Source: VRUE01 sp035712345 (GTDB lineage Bacteria; Actinomycetota; Thermoleophilia; Solirubrobacterales; 70-9). Taken from it: a DNA stretch of 42,537 nucleotides. Both the position numbers and the translations under genes were made by a program. Numbering within the stretch: position 1 is the first letter of the stretch; each line of letters starts with the position of its first letter. Positions 41,651 to 42,537 of the stretch are shown here, piece after piece. Location of the stretch: contig DASTAY010000018.1 of the NCBI GenBank assembly GCA_035712345.1, positions 1-42,537 on the forward strand. The letters run 5' to 3'. The notes beneath the pieces are model-generated. The model searched no databases. It was not told the DNA's origin and saw nothing but the letters and a program-made list of their open reading frames with translations.

Positions 41651-41740
41651 TCCCGATAAAGGCACCCCCGCCGTGAGGCGGGCTCGCAAAGCCGACGGCA
41701 CTCGTTTGAGAGTGGGCCGGGCTACCGAAGGAGCTCGGGA
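41651..41740 (+). ncRNA. c-di-GMP-I (GEMM) riboswitch
   Basis: The region has the GEMM layout: P1 TCCCGA (41651-41656) pairs with TCGGGA (41735-41740). Then AAAGGCA, a perfect 6-bp hairpin CCCGCC/GGCGGG with a GTGA (GNRA) tetraloop (41667-41682), the conserved CGCAAAGCC (41685-41693), a CACTC/GAGTG stem (41699-41714), and GCCGGGCTACCGAAGG at the end, which is the receptor side and fits the Vibrio Vc2 consensus. The ribosome site GGAGGT (41755-41760) lies 14 nt after P1, suggesting control of translation; no terminator is seen. It senses cyclic di-GMP, a signal typical for biofilm and surface-structure genes. Confidence 0.85.
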
Positions 41741-41766
41741 TAGGGGCTTGGACCGGAGGTATTCCA

Positions 41767-42537
41767 ATGCAACTCCCATTTCGAGTGAGGGTCTTTTCGG
41801 CGGCGATCCTCGTGTTCGCTGCACTGGTCGCATCCGCGCAGGCCGGCGGCCACGCGCCCTTCGCCCACGAGGTGGGCCACGAACACGTGATCTACAAAGC
41901 CGCCGGTATGGAAGGCCGGAAGCGCCGCCTGCAGCGAGTGGGCGCTGGGCGACCGCTCACGAAGCCCGTCGGGCGGAAGGTCACCAGGTCGCTCGGGCAG
42001 GCCGCCGGCCCGACCGCTCTCGCCTCCCACAAGGCGTCGTCGCGGGCCGACACCACCGCGCCGGACACGACCATCGTCTCGGCGCCGGCCGGTACCGTCG
42101 CAACGTCTTCGGTCAGCGTCAAGTTCAAGTCCAGTGAGAAGCACTCGACCTTTCGCTGCGTTCTCGATGGCGCCGGCTCTTCGTGCTCCTCGCCGGTCGT
42201 CTACACCGGCCTCGTCAATGGGCCGCACACGTTCTCCGTCGCGGCTATAGACCGTTCGGGCAACGTCGACCCCAGTCCGGCCAGCGTGCAGTTCACCGTG
42301 AACGTGACGCCGCCTGCGGTGGCCGAAGAACCAAGCCCGGCGCCTGCGCCTGAAGAACCGCCCGCGCCTGCGCCGGAAGAACCGGCCCCCGCGCCAGAAG
42401 AACCCCCAGCGAGCGAACCGCCTCTGGAAGGGCCGGTGAGCGAAATCGGCTGCACGGTGACCTTCCCGCTCGCCACCGGCTCCTGGCCCAGCGGCTGCTG
42501 GCATCCCTACGCCGGCTCCAGCCCCTTCAACCAGAAG
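41767..42537 (+). CDS. Secreted multidomain protein, 3' end outside window
   Basis: The first 257 codons are open to the window edge. A signal peptide (residues 1-26, ending ASAQA) is followed by a basic region, an Ig-like/HYR-type repeat (DTTAPDTTIVSAPAGTV, FRCVLDGAGSSCSSP, GPHTFSVAAIDRSGNVDPSP) with a CxxxxxxxxC pair, a Pro/Glu-rich linker of repeated PAPEEP units, and the start of a new domain (GSWPSGCWHPYAGSSPFNQK) of unrecognised type. GGAGGT lies 6 nt before the ATG. It is under the c-di-GMP riboswitch, so probably a surface or matrix protein, perhaps an enzyme or adhesin; the C-terminal part needed to say more lies outside the window. Confidence 0.85.
   Translation, partial: MQLPFRVRVFSAAILVFAALVASAQAGGHAPFAHEVGHEHVIYKAAGMEGRKRRLQRVGAGRPLTKPVGRKVTRSLGQAAGPTALASHKASSRADTTAPDTTIVSAPAGTVATSSVSVKFKSSEKHSTFRCVLDGAGSSCSSPVVYTGLVNGPHTFSVAAIDRSGNVDPSPASVQFTVNVTPPAVAEEPSPAPAPEEPPAPAPEEPAPAPEEPPASEPPLEGPVSEIGCTVTFPLATGSWPSGCWHPYAGSSPFNQK

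Noticed and set aside
42300..42430. PAPEEP repeats as a DNA repeat element
   Set aside because: They are in frame and form a Pro/Glu linker between two domains of the secreted protein.

Overview
The window is GC-rich with dense, head-to-tail genes, many GTG/TTG starts and ATGA/GTGA stop-start overlaps. It carries a lipobox lipoprotein, an LPFTG-anchored protein, a GTP-type PEP carboxykinase, many acyl-CoA dehydrogenases and a FabG4/HtdX/FadA2-type operon. This points to an actinobacterium, most likely a deep-branching soil lineage such as Thermoleophilia/Solirubrobacterales. The class assignment is inference; no rRNA or tRNA gene is visible to test it.

Layout. (1) 1-9.4 kb: an MMPL exporter (-) divergent from an HxlR-type regulator with a C-terminal SCP2-like domain (+), then a five-gene minus-strand fatty-acid operon: FadA2-like thiolase, FabG4-like ketoreductase, HtdX-like MaoC hydratase and two acyl-CoA dehydrogenases. 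Together these cover one round of beta-oxidation. (2) 9.4-19.3 kb: a small secreted Cys protein; a minus-strand operon pabC, sucC-like, sucD-like, FixX-like ferredoxin; a divergent pabA-pabB fusion whose 3' end overlaps a convergent nucleotide-sugar dehydrogenase by 91 bp; a DUF4333-like lipoprotein plus CAP-domain protein; and pckG. (3) 19.3-28.2 kb: acpS, a stand-alone carrier protein, an acyl-CoA dehydrogenase, an amino acid:[carrier protein] ligase (class-II aaRS fold), a DUF1839-type protein, a beta-mannosidase-like GH2 protein, a tandem alpha/beta-hydrolase and a convergent methyltransferase. The ligase family loads Gly or Ala onto a carrier protein, and its end product is unknown to me. 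This is the best candidate for an undescribed pathway. (4) 28.2-32.0 kb: a Chloroflexus-type malyl-CoA/beta-methylmalyl-CoA lyase, an acyl-CoA dehydrogenase, an SCP2-like protein and a MaoC hydratase, which look like a C5-dicarboxyl-CoA module. (5) 32.1-42.5 kb: a surface polysaccharide locus (O-antigen ligase/polymerase with TPRs, LPFTG protein, priming sugar transferase, GT2, Wzx-like flippase, ATP-grasp enzyme, FAD oxidoreductase). It ends in a secreted multidomain protein, cut by the window edge, preceded by a c-di-GMP-I riboswitch.

Cutting across the gene content is a set of palindromic elements. A 45-bp palindrome occurs three times (1-37 truncated, 6066-6110, 29331-29375), and one copy sits in frame inside the MaoC gene. 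Two other palindromes lie in frame inside pabC. Two larger nested palindromes of similar build lie between HxlR and the acyl-CoA dehydrogenase gene and inside the linker of the PabA-PabB fusion. These look like actinobacterial counterparts of in-frame palindromic elements such as those of Rickettsia.
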